From Streptomyces lanatus (GTDB taxonomy: Bacteria > Actinomycetota > Actinomycetes > Streptomycetales > Streptomycetaceae), in the NCBI RefSeq assembly GCF_014655715.1, contig NZ_BNBM01000003.1:593585-657584 (forward strand): a stretch of DNA of 64,000 bases. The letters are read 5' to 3'. A model generated the notes under the pieces. The model did no database searches. It saw nothing but the letters and a program-made list of their open reading frames with translations, and was not told where the DNA came from. Position numbers and translations under genes: made by a program. Shown here piece by piece: positions 1 to 8,940 of the stretch (the stretch's first letter is position 1; the number at the start of each line of letters is the position of its first letter).

Positions 1-33
1 CCCACGACTCGTTCACGGCGTACCGAAAAGCTC

Positions 34-63
34 TTTACATAATTCACACAGGCCCCATACGGT
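34..63 (+). promoter_or_regulatory. Probable vegetative promoter for the FG-GAP/toxin unit
   Basis: A TTTACA hexamer at 34-39 is followed after 18 bases by TACGGT at 58-63, matching the Streptomyces -10 pattern TANNNT. Transcription would start near base 70, leaving an untranslated leader of about 120 bases before the ATG at 189. There is no in-frame alternative start with a good ribosome binding site in the leader. This is the only promoter-like pair I found upstream of the first two genes. Confidence 0.45.
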
Positions 64-188
64 GGCGTTGCCGTGAGCATGACCAGCCACGGCGCGGGGG
101 TTGCACCGGGGAAGCATGGCGAGGGCGTGAGCCATCGGCGTGTGCGTGCGCATCCCCGCCGACCTCATCGAGGGGGACCTCGCACTCC

Positions 189-1106
189 ATGTTCACTCTC
201 GTCAGACGCCCGCTGCGCCGAGCGGCGGCGGTCACCTCCGCGCTCGCGGTGGCCGTCGTACTCGCCATGACGACGGCGAAGGACACACCGACCTCGCCCT
301 CCGCGGACAACTCCGACCGGGCGCCCCTGCTCCAGCAGGCGGCCGCCGACGGCACCGGCCTCTTCCCGCTGCTCGCGCGGGACAAGAACGGCCGCCTCTT
401 CGACTACGAGCCCAAGGGCACCGGCGGATTCGCCGCCAAGTTCGACCTGGGCGGCGGCTACTCCGGCGCCACCGCCCTCGCCCAGGCCGACATCTCCCGC
501 GGCCAGACCGGCACCGACCTGTACGCCGTCATCGACGGCACGCTCTACTACACCGCCGAGCGGGCCGGCGACACCAAGGTCCTCGGCACCGGCTGGGACC
601 AGTACAACCTGCTCGTCTCCGTGGGCGACATGGGCGGCAGCGCCCACCCCGACCTGCTCGCCCGCGGCGAGGACGGCACGCTCTGGCTGTACCAGGGCAA
701 GGCCGACGGCACCCTGTCCGCGCGGGTCCGCGCCGGTGCGTCCGGCTGGAACGGCATGAACGAACTCGCCGGCCGCGGGGACTACACCGGCGACGGGAAG
801 GCCGACCTCGTCGCCCGCTCCACCGCCGGTGTGCTCTACGTCTACCCGGGCACCGGCAATGCCACGGCCGACGCCGTCCTCGGCACCCGCGTGACGGTCA
901 CCGCGCCCACCGGAACGGCGTGGAAGGACTACGGCACCCTCGTCTCGGCCGGCGACAACGACGGCGACGGCAAGCCCGACCTGCTCGGCGTGGACAGCGC
1001 GGGCGCACTGTGGCTATTCAAGGGCACGGGCAAGGCCTCGGCGCCCTTCGCCGCCCGCACCCAGATCGGCACCAGTGGCTGGACGGCGTACAACCTGCTC
1101 TTCTGA
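189..1106 (+). CDS. Exported FG-GAP/VCBS-repeat protein
   Basis: The 305-residue product starts with an Arg-rich n-region and a hydrophobic segment (about residues 14-27, ending VVLAMTTA), a signal peptide or N-terminal anchor. The rest consists of beta-propeller-type FG-GAP units, visible as repeated D-x-(T/D)-G-D-G-K-(A/P)-D-L motifs, for example GDYTGDGKADLVAR and GDNDGDGKPDLLG, which resemble calcium-binding loops. Such modules usually mediate extracellular binding; no catalytic motif is present. AGGGGG at 171-176 lies 12 bases before the ATG, a loose ribosome binding site. The stop is 70 bases upstream of the large toxin gene on the same strand, so the two may be co-transcribed. A role in adhesion or display alongside the toxin is a guess from proximity. 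Confidence 0.75.
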   Translation: MFTLVRRPLRRAAAVTSALAVAVVLAMTTAKDTPTSPSADNSDRAPLLQQAAADGTGLFPLLARDKNGRLFDYEPKGTGGFAAKFDLGGGYSGATALAQADISRGQTGTDLYAVIDGTLYYTAERAGDTKVLGTGWDQYNLLVSVGDMGGSAHPDLLARGEDGTLWLYQGKADGTLSARVRAGASGWNGMNELAGRGDYTGDGKADLVARSTAGVLYVYPGTGNATADAVLGTRVTVTAPTGTAWKDYGTLVSAGDNDGDGKPDLLGVDSAGALWLFKGTGKASAPFAARTQIGTSGWTAYNLLF

Positions 1107-1176
1107 GCCGTCTGTCCGTTCGGTTTCCTCCGATTCCTCAGCAGAGACTTCTCAGCAGAACGGCTGACACTTCCTG

Positions 1177-4100
1177 ATGCGTACACACGCACGTCCGGCC
1201 GCCCTCAGCCGCCGGACCATCTTCCGCAGACCGGGTGGCTGGACCCGGTTCCTGACCACCACGGCCCTCGCCACCGCGACCGTGATCGCGATGACGAGCG
1301 GTCAACTTCCCGTCCCGGCGCAGCAGCAGGCCGCCGCCACAGCCGACGAACCCACCCTCACCACGCCCTTCGACCTCGCCGGCGCCGCTCGCATCCGTGA
1401 GGAGCAGTGCCTGCTCAGCAGCGCTCTGCGCAAGGGCGGTCCTGCGGCCAAGGACGTCGCACGAGCGGGGCTCATCGGCACCGAGGAACAGCTGCACACG
1501 GCCGCCGATCCGGAGTACTGGACCGACACCCCGCTCGCCAGGGCGTTCGACAAGGACCGGGCGGCGGCCGACGCCAAGCTGGATGAGCTGTCTGGCCGCC
1601 GCAAGGTATGGGAGCAGTCCCTCGCCATTCCCGACCAGACCACACCGCCGGGCTACACGGTCACCGGCTTCGGGTGGGTGGATGACGACGCCAATCCGTT
1701 CCACACCATCAAACTGGGCAGTTGGGTCGCCGACCAGTTCTGGAAGCACGAGGACGACCTTTACACCGACCCCCATCCGCTGGCGAGCAAGGAATCCGTC
1801 GACGCCGCCACGGCCATCTACAAGGCTCGTTACGACGAGAAGGCCTCCGCTGACTACGAGGACCGCCAGGCGTGGGAGTCCATGCAGTTCATGCATGGCA
1901 TGTACGCCGACGACGCGCGCCTCTTCCTCCAGTACGGCGGATTCCCCACCAGCGCCCCCGACCCGGACTCCATGGAGTTCCGGATCGACGTCGAGAACCT
2001 CAAGGCACGGTTCGCGTCCTGCGCGTACAGCAACCCGCAGGACCCGCACAAGGCGCTCACGACCGAACTCGCCGTGGCGCACACCGAGTGGGAGGACGAG
2101 CTCGGCGGGCAGAAGACCCAGCGGGACACCATCGTCCGCGCCGAGGTGCAGGCCAACGCCGACCTGTCCACCGCCTCCCAGGCACTCGGTGAGGCCCTCG
2201 CCCAGTCGCTGATCGCGAGCCGGCTCACCGTCTGGCAGGCGTACTGGACCAAGCAGAAACCGGCCGATCACCCCCTCTTCTATCCGACCACGGCCGAGTT
2301 CAACCAGGTCAAGAAGTGGATCGCGAACGCCCAGGGCCGGGCCTCGGGCCGCCTCTTCGTCGCTTCCCGTGCCGCGCTGTCCGCCAAGGCGCAGGCGGCG
2401 GCGGTCACTAAGGCCCAGACCGAGGCGTACGCCATCGCCGACAAGGCGGGTCTGCCACGCGGCCGCGGCCTGTTGTACGGCCAGCAGGCCGCGCAGGTCA
2501 CCAAGGCGTCCGCAGCGGCCACCCAGGCGGCGGCGAAGGCCGTGGAGACCGCGTACAACGCGACCCGCGCCTCGGCCGCCGACAGCAAGACGCTCAACTC
2601 CCTGGCCAACACCCAGGCACACGCGGCGAAGGCGGAGTTCCGGCGCAAGGCGGCCCAGGAGGCCGAGGCCCAGGCGAAGGCCGCCGCGGAGGGCGCCGCC
2701 AAGCAGGCCGAGGAGGCCGCGAAGCACGCGGCCGAGGCCAAGGCGGCGGAGAACAAGGCCGAGGCCGCGGAGAAGACCGCGAAGGACGCGGCGGCCGACG
2801 CCGCGGCCAAGCGCAAGAAGGCCGAGGCGGAGCGCGACTACGCCAAGTCGCAGAAGGAACTGGCCGCGGCCGAGCGCAAGAAGGCGCACGACGCCGAGGC
2901 CCGGGCCACGTCCGAGCGGTCCGTCGCGGCGGACAAGCTCTCCGAGGCGCAGGCGGCGGGCAGGACCGCGGCGGAGAAGAAGGACGGCGCGCTGGCCCAG
3001 GAGCAGCGGGCCAAGAAGGCCAGGGATGGCGCGCTGGCCGCCGAGGAGCGCCGGGACAGCCTGGTGGCGAAGGCAGAGGCGGCCGAAGCACTGCTCGCCG
3101 CGGTGGACGGCACCGCGGACGCCATCGAGGCCCGACAGGCGGCGACGAAGGCACGTACCGCGGCCAACGAGGCCACGACGGCGGCCACCGAAGCGCGCAA
3201 GGCGGCGAACGAGGCCACCGAGGCGGCCACCGGCGCCCGCGAGGCGGCGACCCGGGCCCAGGGCGCGGCCAAGCGCGCCCAGTCGGCGGCGGACGCGGCC
3301 AAGCGTGACGTCGCCATCACCGATGCCGCCGTGACCAAGGCCCACGCGGCCGCCGCCGACGCCATCGCCGCGTCCCAGGCCGCCAAGTGGAACGCCATCG
3401 CGGCCAAGGCGGAGGCGGAGACCGCGCAGAAGTCGGCCGCCAAGGCCAAGGGCGACGCCGTCGTGGCGCGCTCCGAGGCCGGCCTCGCGGGGGCCGACGC
3501 GATCCGCACCGCGGGCCACGCCTACTCCACCGCGCAGGCCGCCTCGGCCGCCCGTGACTCGGCCGCCCAGGTCGTCAAGCCGGCCAACGACGCCATCGAA
3601 CTCGGCTCCCCCTACGCGGAGACCGACTCCTCGGCGGGCCTCGCCGTACTGACCGGACAGGCGTCCAAGACGGCCGCCCAGCAGCAGGTCGCCGTGGCCA
3701 ACGCGAAGGCCGCCGAGGCTGCCAAGGCGGCGGCCGCGGCCAAGGCGCTGGCGGCCAGGGCGGACGCCGACGCGAAGGCGGCAGCCGAAGCCGCCGCCAA
3801 CGCGGCCGAGTACGCGGCGAACGCCGCCAAGTCCGCGGCCGAGGCCCAGACTTCCTCCGATGCGGCGGCCGCCTCCGCCAAGGCGGCGAAGAAGGCCGAA
3901 GCCAACACCGTCACCTACCACGAGAGGGCCGTCGAGGATGCCGAGGCGGCTCAGAAAGCGGCCACCTCGGCCGACGGGTACGCCACTCAGGCCGATTCCG
4001 AGGCCGACGAGGCCGAGAAGGACGCTGCGAGCGCCCGCCGTGCCGCCGACGCCGCGGAGACCGACGCTTCCACGGCCCGTTCCGTCGCCGACCAGGCGGA

Positions 4101-5601
4101 GAGGGACGCCACCACGGCCGAGGCCGCCGCGGCCAACGCCCGCAACCTGGCGGTGGAAGCGGCGCAGGCCGCCATCCGCACGCAGGAGGCGGACTTCGAG
4201 GAACGCAAGGAGCAGCAGCGCACCCCTGACGGCGGCGGAACCGGTGTCGACGGGGTCGTGATGAAGCCCAGCGCCGACACGAGGGTCGACGTCAACCCGC
4301 TGAGCGACTGCGTGGGCACGGGCAGCGGCAAGGACATCGGCTGCGAGATCGACCTCGAGTTCCACTTCTACGGCGAGATGGACTTCTATCTGGAGACCTG
4401 CCCGACGCCCGGCGTCGAGCGCGCCAAGTGCGGCAGCGCCATCAAACGCACCTACCTGAACAGCGCGCCGCTCGACGTCCGTTTCCGTGAGGACGACGTC
4501 CACATCGACGGCCTGGAGCTCACCGCCTCGGTCCTGAAGGCCGTGGCCACGGGAGCCGTCGCCGACATCGTCGGCTGCTCGAAGGGCAAGATCAGCAGCT
4601 GTCTGTGGTTGGCCGGCAGCATCATCCTGCCGGGGCTGCTGATGAAGGCCGCCGAGGCCGCGTTCGCCGTGCACCTGGCCATGCGTGAGGGCGCCGGCAT
4701 CGGCCGGGCCATCTGGGGTCTGCGCGGCGCCGGGCTCTCCTCGTCCGCCGCGGCCAACCTCGAACGCCTCGGCCGGCAGGCACTCAACTCCATGTGCTTC
4801 CCCGCCGGGACGAAGGTCGCCACCGAGCACGGCACCAAGCCGATCGAACAGATCAGGGCAGGCGACCGGGTCTGGGCGGACGACCCGGAGACCGGCGAAC
4901 GCCGACTGCGCACGGTCGCCGGGGTGATGCAGCGCACCACCGACGCGCTGGTCTCCGTGGACATGGGCGCGGAGACCGTCCGGGCCACCCCCGAACACCC
5001 CTTCTGGGTGAACGGCAAGGGCTGGACGAGCGCCGAGGCACTGCGTGAGGGCGACCGGCTGCGCACCCTGGACGGCCGGGGCGCCCGGGTCGAGTCGGTC
5101 CGGAAGGCCGCGGTCCGGACCCAGGTGTTCAACTTCGAGGTCGAAGGCGACCACACTTACTTCGTCGGCCGGACGAAGGTGCTGGTGCACAACGCCTGCC
5201 GGATCTGGCCGAACAACATGTCCGTCTCGCTGGCCGACGAACTCGCGGTGGCGGAGCGGCTGGGTGTCCGGCCTGCCAGGCCGGGATCCGCGAACTGGGA
5301 CAAGTACATCGACATGGACGGCGAAAAGATCAAGTGGGCCGTCCTGGAGGACGGACAGTTGGTGATCATGCCGAAGGTGGTGCAGGGCCAGGAGCTGTCC
5401 CATCCCGTGCTGAGCGGCGGTGCCCCCGTCAAGGCCGCCGGTGAGGCCCAGATCGCGGGCAGCAACGGCCAGTACTTCGGGCTGGAGATCAACAGCCACA
5501 GCGGTCACTTCTTCAAGCAGGGCGACCCCTTCTGGGCCCCCGGAGGCGGGTCCGAGGCGCTGGGCCGGGAGATGTTCGAGGCGGCCGGGGTGCATTTCTG
5601 A
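1177..5601 (+). CDS. Secreted polymorphic toxin: coiled-coil stalk, pretoxin HINT domain, C-terminal toxin tip
   Basis: This 1474-residue protein is a modular polymorphic toxin. An N-terminal signal segment (ALATATVIAMTSG, about residues 28-40) is followed by a globular helical part to about residue 380. A very long Ala/Lys/Glu-rich region (about 385-1005) is a predicted coiled-coil stalk. A mixed domain then leads to a HINT domain at about 1206-1341. That domain opens MCFPAGTKV with the catalytic-type Cys1207, has TPEHPFWV, and ends VLVHNAC with His1338-Asn1339, the autoproteolytic pretoxin HINT pattern. Cleavage would release a tip of about 133 residues (1342-1474) containing the motif EINSHSGHFF. 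I cannot assign the fold or target of the tip. The stop TGA overlaps the ATG of the next gene (TGATG), typical of toxin-immunity coupling. The ATG at 1177 has only a weak ribosome binding site. Confidence 0.85.
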   Translation: MRTHARPAALSRRTIFRRPGGWTRFLTTTALATATVIAMTSGQLPVPAQQQAAATADEPTLTTPFDLAGAARIREEQCLLSSALRKGGPAAKDVARAGLIGTEEQLHTAADPEYWTDTPLARAFDKDRAAADAKLDELSGRRKVWEQSLAIPDQTTPPGYTVTGFGWVDDDANPFHTIKLGSWVADQFWKHEDDLYTDPHPLASKESVDAATAIYKARYDEKASADYEDRQAWESMQFMHGMYADDARLFLQYGGFPTSAPDPDSMEFRIDVENLKARFASCAYSNPQDPHKALTTELAVAHTEWEDELGGQKTQRDTIVRAEVQANADLSTASQALGEALAQSLIASRLTVWQAYWTKQKPADHPLFYPTTAEFNQVKKWIANAQGRASGRLFVASRAALSAKAQAAAVTKAQTEAYAIADKAGLPRGRGLLYGQQAAQVTKASAAATQAAAKAVETAYNATRASAADSKTLNSLANTQAHAAKAEFRRKAAQEAEAQAKAAAEGAAKQAEEAAKHAAEAKAAENKAEAAEKTAKDAAADAAAKRKKAEAERDYAKSQKELAAAERKKAHDAEARATSERSVAADKLSEAQAAGRTAAEKKDGALAQEQRAKKARDGALAAEERRDSLVAKAEAAEALLAAVDGTADAIEARQAATKARTAANEATTAATEARKAANEATEAATGAREAATRAQGAAKRAQSAADAAKRDVAITDAAVTKAHAAAADAIAASQAAKWNAIAAKAEAETAQKSAAKAKGDAVVARSEAGLAGADAIRTAGHAYSTAQAASAARDSAAQVVKPANDAIELGSPYAETDSSAGLAVLTGQASKTAAQQQVAVANAKAAEAAKAAAAAKALAARADADAKAAAEAAANAAEYAANAAKSAAEAQTSSDAAAASAKAAKKAEANTVTYHERAVEDAEAAQKAATSADGYATQADSEADEAEKDAASARRAADAAETDASTARSVADQAERDATTAEAAAANARNLAVEAAQAAIRTQEADFEERKEQQRTPDGGGTGVDGVVMKPSADTRVDVNPLSDCVGTGSGKDIGCEIDLEFHFYGEMDFYLETCPTPGVERAKCGSAIKRTYLNSAPLDVRFREDDVHIDGLELTASVLKAVATGAVADIVGCSKGKISSCLWLAGSIILPGLLMKAAEAAFAVHLAMREGAGIGRAIWGLRGAGLSSSAAANLERLGRQALNSMCFPAGTKVATEHGTKPIEQIRAGDRVWADDPETGERRLRTVAGVMQRTTDALVSVDMGAETVRATPEHPFWVNGKGWTSAEALREGDRLRTLDGRGARVESVRKAAVRTQVFNFEVEGDHTYFVGRTKVLVHNACRIWPNNMSVSLADELAVAERLGVRPARPGSANWDKYIDMDGEKIKWAVLEDGQLVIMPKVVQGQELSHPVLSGGAPVKAAGEAQIAGSNGQYFGLEINSHSGHFFKQGDPFWAPGGGSEALGREMFEAAGVHF

Positions 5602-6149
5602 TGACCGGCCTCTTCGACGAACTGGACCGACTCGACCTCGACGGACACCTCCGTCGCTGGTCGGCGCCCGATCTCGACCGTACCGACGGCTCGGTCCACG
5701 CCTGGATCGCCGCCGCCCAGCAGTTCGCCGCCCGGATCCAGCAGGACCCGGGCGGGCTGACCGACGAACAGGTGCGGGCGCTTGCGCAGGCGTGGCCCGC
5801 GCTGCTCGCGGCGGCCGAGCGGGCGACCGGACCGCAGGGCAACGAGTGGGTGCTGCGTGACCTGTGGCTCAGGTCCTGGCTGCTGCAGCGGCTCGGCCCG
5901 CGTGAGGGCGTGTCCCTGCTCGACCCGGGGCAGGTGCTCGACCGTGCGCTGGACGCCATGCCGATGAGCCCGCAGGAGGCCGCCTCGCTCGCGCCCCGGT
6001 GGCGGGAGCTGGACCGGCCGCAGATCCTGTCGCTGCGGATGATCCGGCGACTGCTCGCTCCGGTACGGCCGCTGGCCACGGTCCTTGCCGATCACCCGCG
6101 CTGGGCCGAATGCCAGAAGTGGGAGGCGTTGGCCGGCGATCTGCCCTGA
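5601..6149 (+). CDS. Probable immunity protein for the upstream toxin
   Basis: The 182-residue product is soluble, predominantly helical by appearance, and rich in Leu, Trp and Arg, without a signal peptide or membrane segment. I recognise no named family. The call rests on position: its ATG shares one base with the toxin stop codon (TGATG at 5599-5603), so it would be translated by re-initiation, and it is the last gene before a strong terminator. In polymorphic toxin loci the gene directly after the toxin tip almost always encodes a cytoplasmic antidote. An acidic N-terminal stretch (LFDELDRLDLDGHL) could contact a basic toxin surface, but that is speculation. Confidence 0.6.
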   Translation: MTGLFDELDRLDLDGHLRRWSAPDLDRTDGSVHAWIAAAQQFAARIQQDPGGLTDEQVRALAQAWPALLAAAERATGPQGNEWVLRDLWLRSWLLQRLGPREGVSLLDPGQVLDRALDAMPMSPQEAASLAPRWRELDRPQILSLRMIRRLLAPVRPLATVLADHPRWAECQKWEALAGDLP

Positions 6150-6162
6150 CCCGTGGGAAACG

Positions 6163-6197
6163 CTGAGGGCGCCCCCTGCCACAGGGGGCGCCCTCAG
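6163..6197 (+). terminator. Strong hairpin terminator after the toxin-immunity genes
   Basis: A perfect 16-base inverted repeat (arms 6163-6178 and 6182-6197, starting CTGAGGGC) has a 3-base CCA loop. It lies 14 bases beyond the immunity stop and 28 bases before the 3' end of the convergent pyruvate kinase gene, so it may stop transcription from both sides. No long T-run follows, which is normal in Streptomyces. Confidence 0.85.
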
Positions 6198-6224
6198 TGC
6201 CGTACAAGAGGCTTCCAGCGGCGG

Positions 6225-7655
6225 TCAGTCCCGCCCGCCGCCCCCCAGATGGTGAACGCGAACCATGTTCGTCGTCCCCGGCACCCCGGGCGGCGACCCC
6301 GCCGTGATGACCACGATGTCGCCCTCGTCGAACAACCCCAGCTTCACGATCTCCTGGTCCACCAGGTCGACCATCTCATCCGTGCTGTTGACGAACGGGA
6401 CGACGTGCGGCTCCACGCCCCAGCTGAGGGTCATCTGGTTGCGGGTGGACTCGTCCGTGGTGAAGGCGATGATCTGCTGGGCGGCGCGGTAGCGGCACAG
6501 GCGGCGGGCGGTGTCGCCGGACTGGGTGAAGGCGACCAGGCCCTTGCCGCCGAGGAAGTCGGCGATCTCGCAGGCCGCGCGGGCGACGGAGCCGCCCTGG
6601 GTGCGGGGCTTCTTGCCGGGGACCAGGGGCTGTAGGCCCTTGGACAGCAGTTCCTGCTCGGCCGCGGTGACGATCTTCGACATCGTCCTGACCGTTTCGA
6701 TCGGGTAGGCGCCGACCGAGGACTCGGCGGACAGCATCACCGCGTCCGCGCCGTCCAGGATCGCGTTGGCCACGTCGGAGGCCTCGGCGCGGGTCGGGCG
6801 GGAGTTGGTGATCATGGACTCCATCATCTGGGTCGCCACGATCACCGGCTTGGCGTTGCGGCGGCACAACTCGATGAGCCGCTTCTGCACCATGGGGACC
6901 TTTTCGAGGGGGTACTCGACGGCCAGGTCGCCACGCGCGACCATCACACCGTCGAACGCCATCACGACGTCCTCCATGTTGGCGACCGCCTGCGGCTTCT
7001 CCACCTTGGCGATGACCGGGACGCGGCGGCCGACCTCGTCCATGACCTTGTGCACGTCGGCCACGTCGGCCGCGTCCCGCACGAAGGAGAGCGCGACCAG
7101 GTCGCAGCCCATGCGGAGGGCGAAGCGGAGGTCCTCGACGTCCTTCTCGCTCAGCGCCGGCACGTTCACCGCCGCGCCCGGCAGGTTGATGCCCTTGTGG
7201 TCGGAGACGACACCGCCCTCGATGACGATCGTCTTCACCCGGGGGCCGTCGACCTCGGTGACCTTCAGCTCGACGTTGCCGTCGTTGATGAGGACCTGGT
7301 CGCCCTTGGCGACGTCACCCGGCAGGCCCTTGTAGGTGGTCCCGCAGATCTGCTTGTCGCCCGGGACGTCCTCGGTCGTGATGACGAACTCGTCACCGCG
7401 CTCCAGCTCCACCGGGCCCTCTGCGAAGGTCTCCAGGCGGATCTTCGGGCCCTGGAGGTCGGCGAGGACGCCGATCGCGCGGCCGGTGGCCTCGGACGCG
7501 GCCCGCAGGCGCTCGTACCGCCCCTGGTGGTCCTCGTGCGTGCCATGGCTGAAGTTGAAGCGGGCCACATTCATGCCGGCCTCGATCAGCGAGACAAGCT
7601 GTTCGTGGGAGTCGACCGCGGGGCCGAGAGTACAAACGATTTTCGAACGGCGCAT
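6225..7655 (-). CDS. pyk2: Pyruvate kinase
   Basis: Converts phosphoenolpyruvate and ADP to pyruvate and ATP in the last step of glycolysis. The 476 residues match the usual bacterial length. The N-terminus SKIVCTLGP and NVARFNFSHG are family signatures; VPVIAKVEKPQAV carries the catalytic lysine, and MVARGDLAVEYPLEKVP the ligand-binding loop. The C-terminal allosteric domain is complete. The symbol pyk2 follows synteny: in S. coelicolor the second pyruvate kinase gene stands beside ackA, pta and pfkA, as here. The gene is 82 bases downstream of ackA on the same strand but has its own consensus -10 box only 6 bases before the ATG, so it can be transcribed separately as a leaderless message. 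Confidence 0.95.
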   Translation of the reverse strand: MRRSKIVCTLGPAVDSHEQLVSLIEAGMNVARFNFSHGTHEDHQGRYERLRAASEATGRAIGVLADLQGPKIRLETFAEGPVELERGDEFVITTEDVPGDKQICGTTYKGLPGDVAKGDQVLINDGNVELKVTEVDGPRVKTIVIEGGVVSDHKGINLPGAAVNVPALSEKDVEDLRFALRMGCDLVALSFVRDAADVADVHKVMDEVGRRVPVIAKVEKPQAVANMEDVVMAFDGVMVARGDLAVEYPLEKVPMVQKRLIELCRRNAKPVIVATQMMESMITNSRPTRAEASDVANAILDGADAVMLSAESSVGAYPIETVRTMSKIVTAAEQELLSKGLQPLVPGKKPRTQGGSVARAACEIADFLGGKGLVAFTQSGDTARRLCRYRAAQQIIAFTTDESTRNQMTLSWGVEPHVVPFVNSTDEMVDLVDQEIVKLGLFDEGDIVVITAGSPPGVPGTTNMVRVHHLGGGGRD

Positions 7656-7661
7656 GGGACG

Positions 7662-7695
7662 ATCCTATCGGTTTGTTTCGCCGCGGAATATTCCG
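7662..7695 (-). promoter_or_regulatory. Probable leaderless promoter and 12-base palindrome upstream of pyk2
   Basis: On the minus strand TAGGAT (7667-7662), a perfect Streptomyces -10, ends 6 bases before the ATG, so transcription would begin at or next to the start codon. No ribosome binding site is visible. The -35 region 17 bases upstream (TATTCC) is poor. It overlaps a perfect palindrome, CGGAATATTCCG, at 7684-7695, which is well placed for an activator or repressor. Confidence 0.5.
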
Positions 7696-7737
7696 TCTGG
7701 TGGAAGATACAAATGAGCTTGGCTTTGCTCAGCCGTG

Positions 7738-8940
7738 TTACCCGGCCGTTGCCCACGTCTGTGTCGCGATCTCCAGTTCTTCATCCGTCGGCACCACTGC
7801 GACCGCCACCCTCGCGCCGGCGGGCGAGATCAGCCGCGGCCCGTCACCGCGTACGGCATTCAGCTCGGCGTCCACGGCCAGGCCCAGCTGCTCCAGGCCC
7901 GCCACGGCCGCCTCCCGCACGGGCGCCGCGTTCTCGCCCACCCCGGCCGTGAACGCGATCGCGTCCACCTTGCCGAGCACGGCGTAATAGGCGCCGATGT
8001 ACTTCTTCAGTCGGTGAATGTAGATGTCGAAGGCCAATTGGGCGCGCTCGTCACCCTCGTCGATCCGGCGGCGGATCTCCCGCATGTCGTTGTCGCCGCA
8101 CAGGCCGATCAATCCGCTCTTCTTGTTGAGAAGAGTGTCGATTTCCGCGATGGACATTTCGCCAACCCGCGCCAAATGGAAGATGACGGCGGGGTCCATG
8201 TCACCCGATCGCGTGCCCATTACCAGCCCCTCCAAGGGCGTCAGCCCCATGGAGGTGTCCACACACCGGCCGCCCCGCACCGCCGACGCCGACGCGCCGT
8301 TGCCGAGGTGCAGCACGATCACATTGACCTCGGAAGGGTCCTTGCCCAGCAGCTCGGCGGTGGCCCGGGAGACGTATGCGTGCGAGGTGCCGTGGAAGCC
8401 GTACCGGCGTATCCGGTGGCGGTCCGCCGTCTCCACGTCGATGGCGTAGCGGGCGGCCGACTCCGGCATCGTCGTGTGGAACGCGGTGTCGAAGACGGCG
8501 ACCTGGGGCAGGTCCGGGCGCAGCGCCTGGGCCGTGCGGATGCCGGTGAGGTTGGCCGGGTTGTGCAGCGGGGCCACCGGGATGAGCCGCTCGATCTCGG
8601 CGAGGACCGTGTCGTCGATGACGGTGGGCTCGGTGAAGTGCTTGCCGCCGTGCACCACCCGGTGTCCGATCGCGGCCAGCTCGGGGGAGTCGAGGCCGAG
8701 GCCGTCCTTGGCCAGCTCCGCCGCCACGGCCTTCAGCGCGGCGTCGTGGTCGGCGATCGGCTCGGTCCGCTCACGGCTCTCGCCGCCACCCGTCAGCGGG
8801 GTGTGCTTGAGCCGGGAGGACTGCTCGCCGATCCGCTCGACCAGCCCGGTCGCCAGCCGGCTGCCGTCCCGCATGTCCAGCAGCTGGTACTTCACCGACG
8901 AGGAGCCGGAGTTGAGGACGAGGACACGGGTCGCGGTCAC
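7738..8940 (-). CDS. ackA: Acetate kinase
   Basis: Interconverts acetyl phosphate plus ADP with acetate plus ATP. The 400-residue length is typical. ASKHA-fold signatures are intact: VLVLNSGSSSVKYQLLDM at the N-terminus, HRVVHGGKHFTEP, the phosphate loop region GFHGTSHAYVS, and LGNGASASAVRGGRCVDTSMG. The gene starts with GTG, which overlaps the pta stop codon as GTGA (8937-8940), so the two enzymes of the acetate pathway are translationally coupled in the order pta-ackA. Confidence 0.95.
   Translation of the reverse strand: MTATRVLVLNSGSSSVKYQLLDMRDGSRLATGLVERIGEQSSRLKHTPLTGGGESRERTEPIADHDAALKAVAAELAKDGLGLDSPELAAIGHRVVHGGKHFTEPTVIDDTVLAEIERLIPVAPLHNPANLTGIRTAQALRPDLPQVAVFDTAFHTTMPESAARYAIDVETADRHRIRRYGFHGTSHAYVSRATAELLGKDPSEVNVIVLHLGNGASASAVRGGRCVDTSMGLTPLEGLVMGTRSGDMDPAVIFHLARVGEMSIAEIDTLLNKKSGLIGLCGDNDMREIRRRIDEGDERAQLAFDIYIHRLKKYIGAYYAVLGKVDAIAFTAGVGENAAPVREAAVAGLEQLGLAVDAELNAVRGDGPRLISPAGARVAVAVVPTDEELEIATQTWATAG

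Noticed and set aside
1138..5595. Continuous open frame of about 1485 codons on the minus strand opposite the toxin gene
   Set aside because: It mirrors the GC-rich wobble of the real gene, encodes low-complexity Gly/Arg/Leu sequence with no domain, and has no ribosome binding site. The plus strand has signal peptide, HINT motifs and toxin context.
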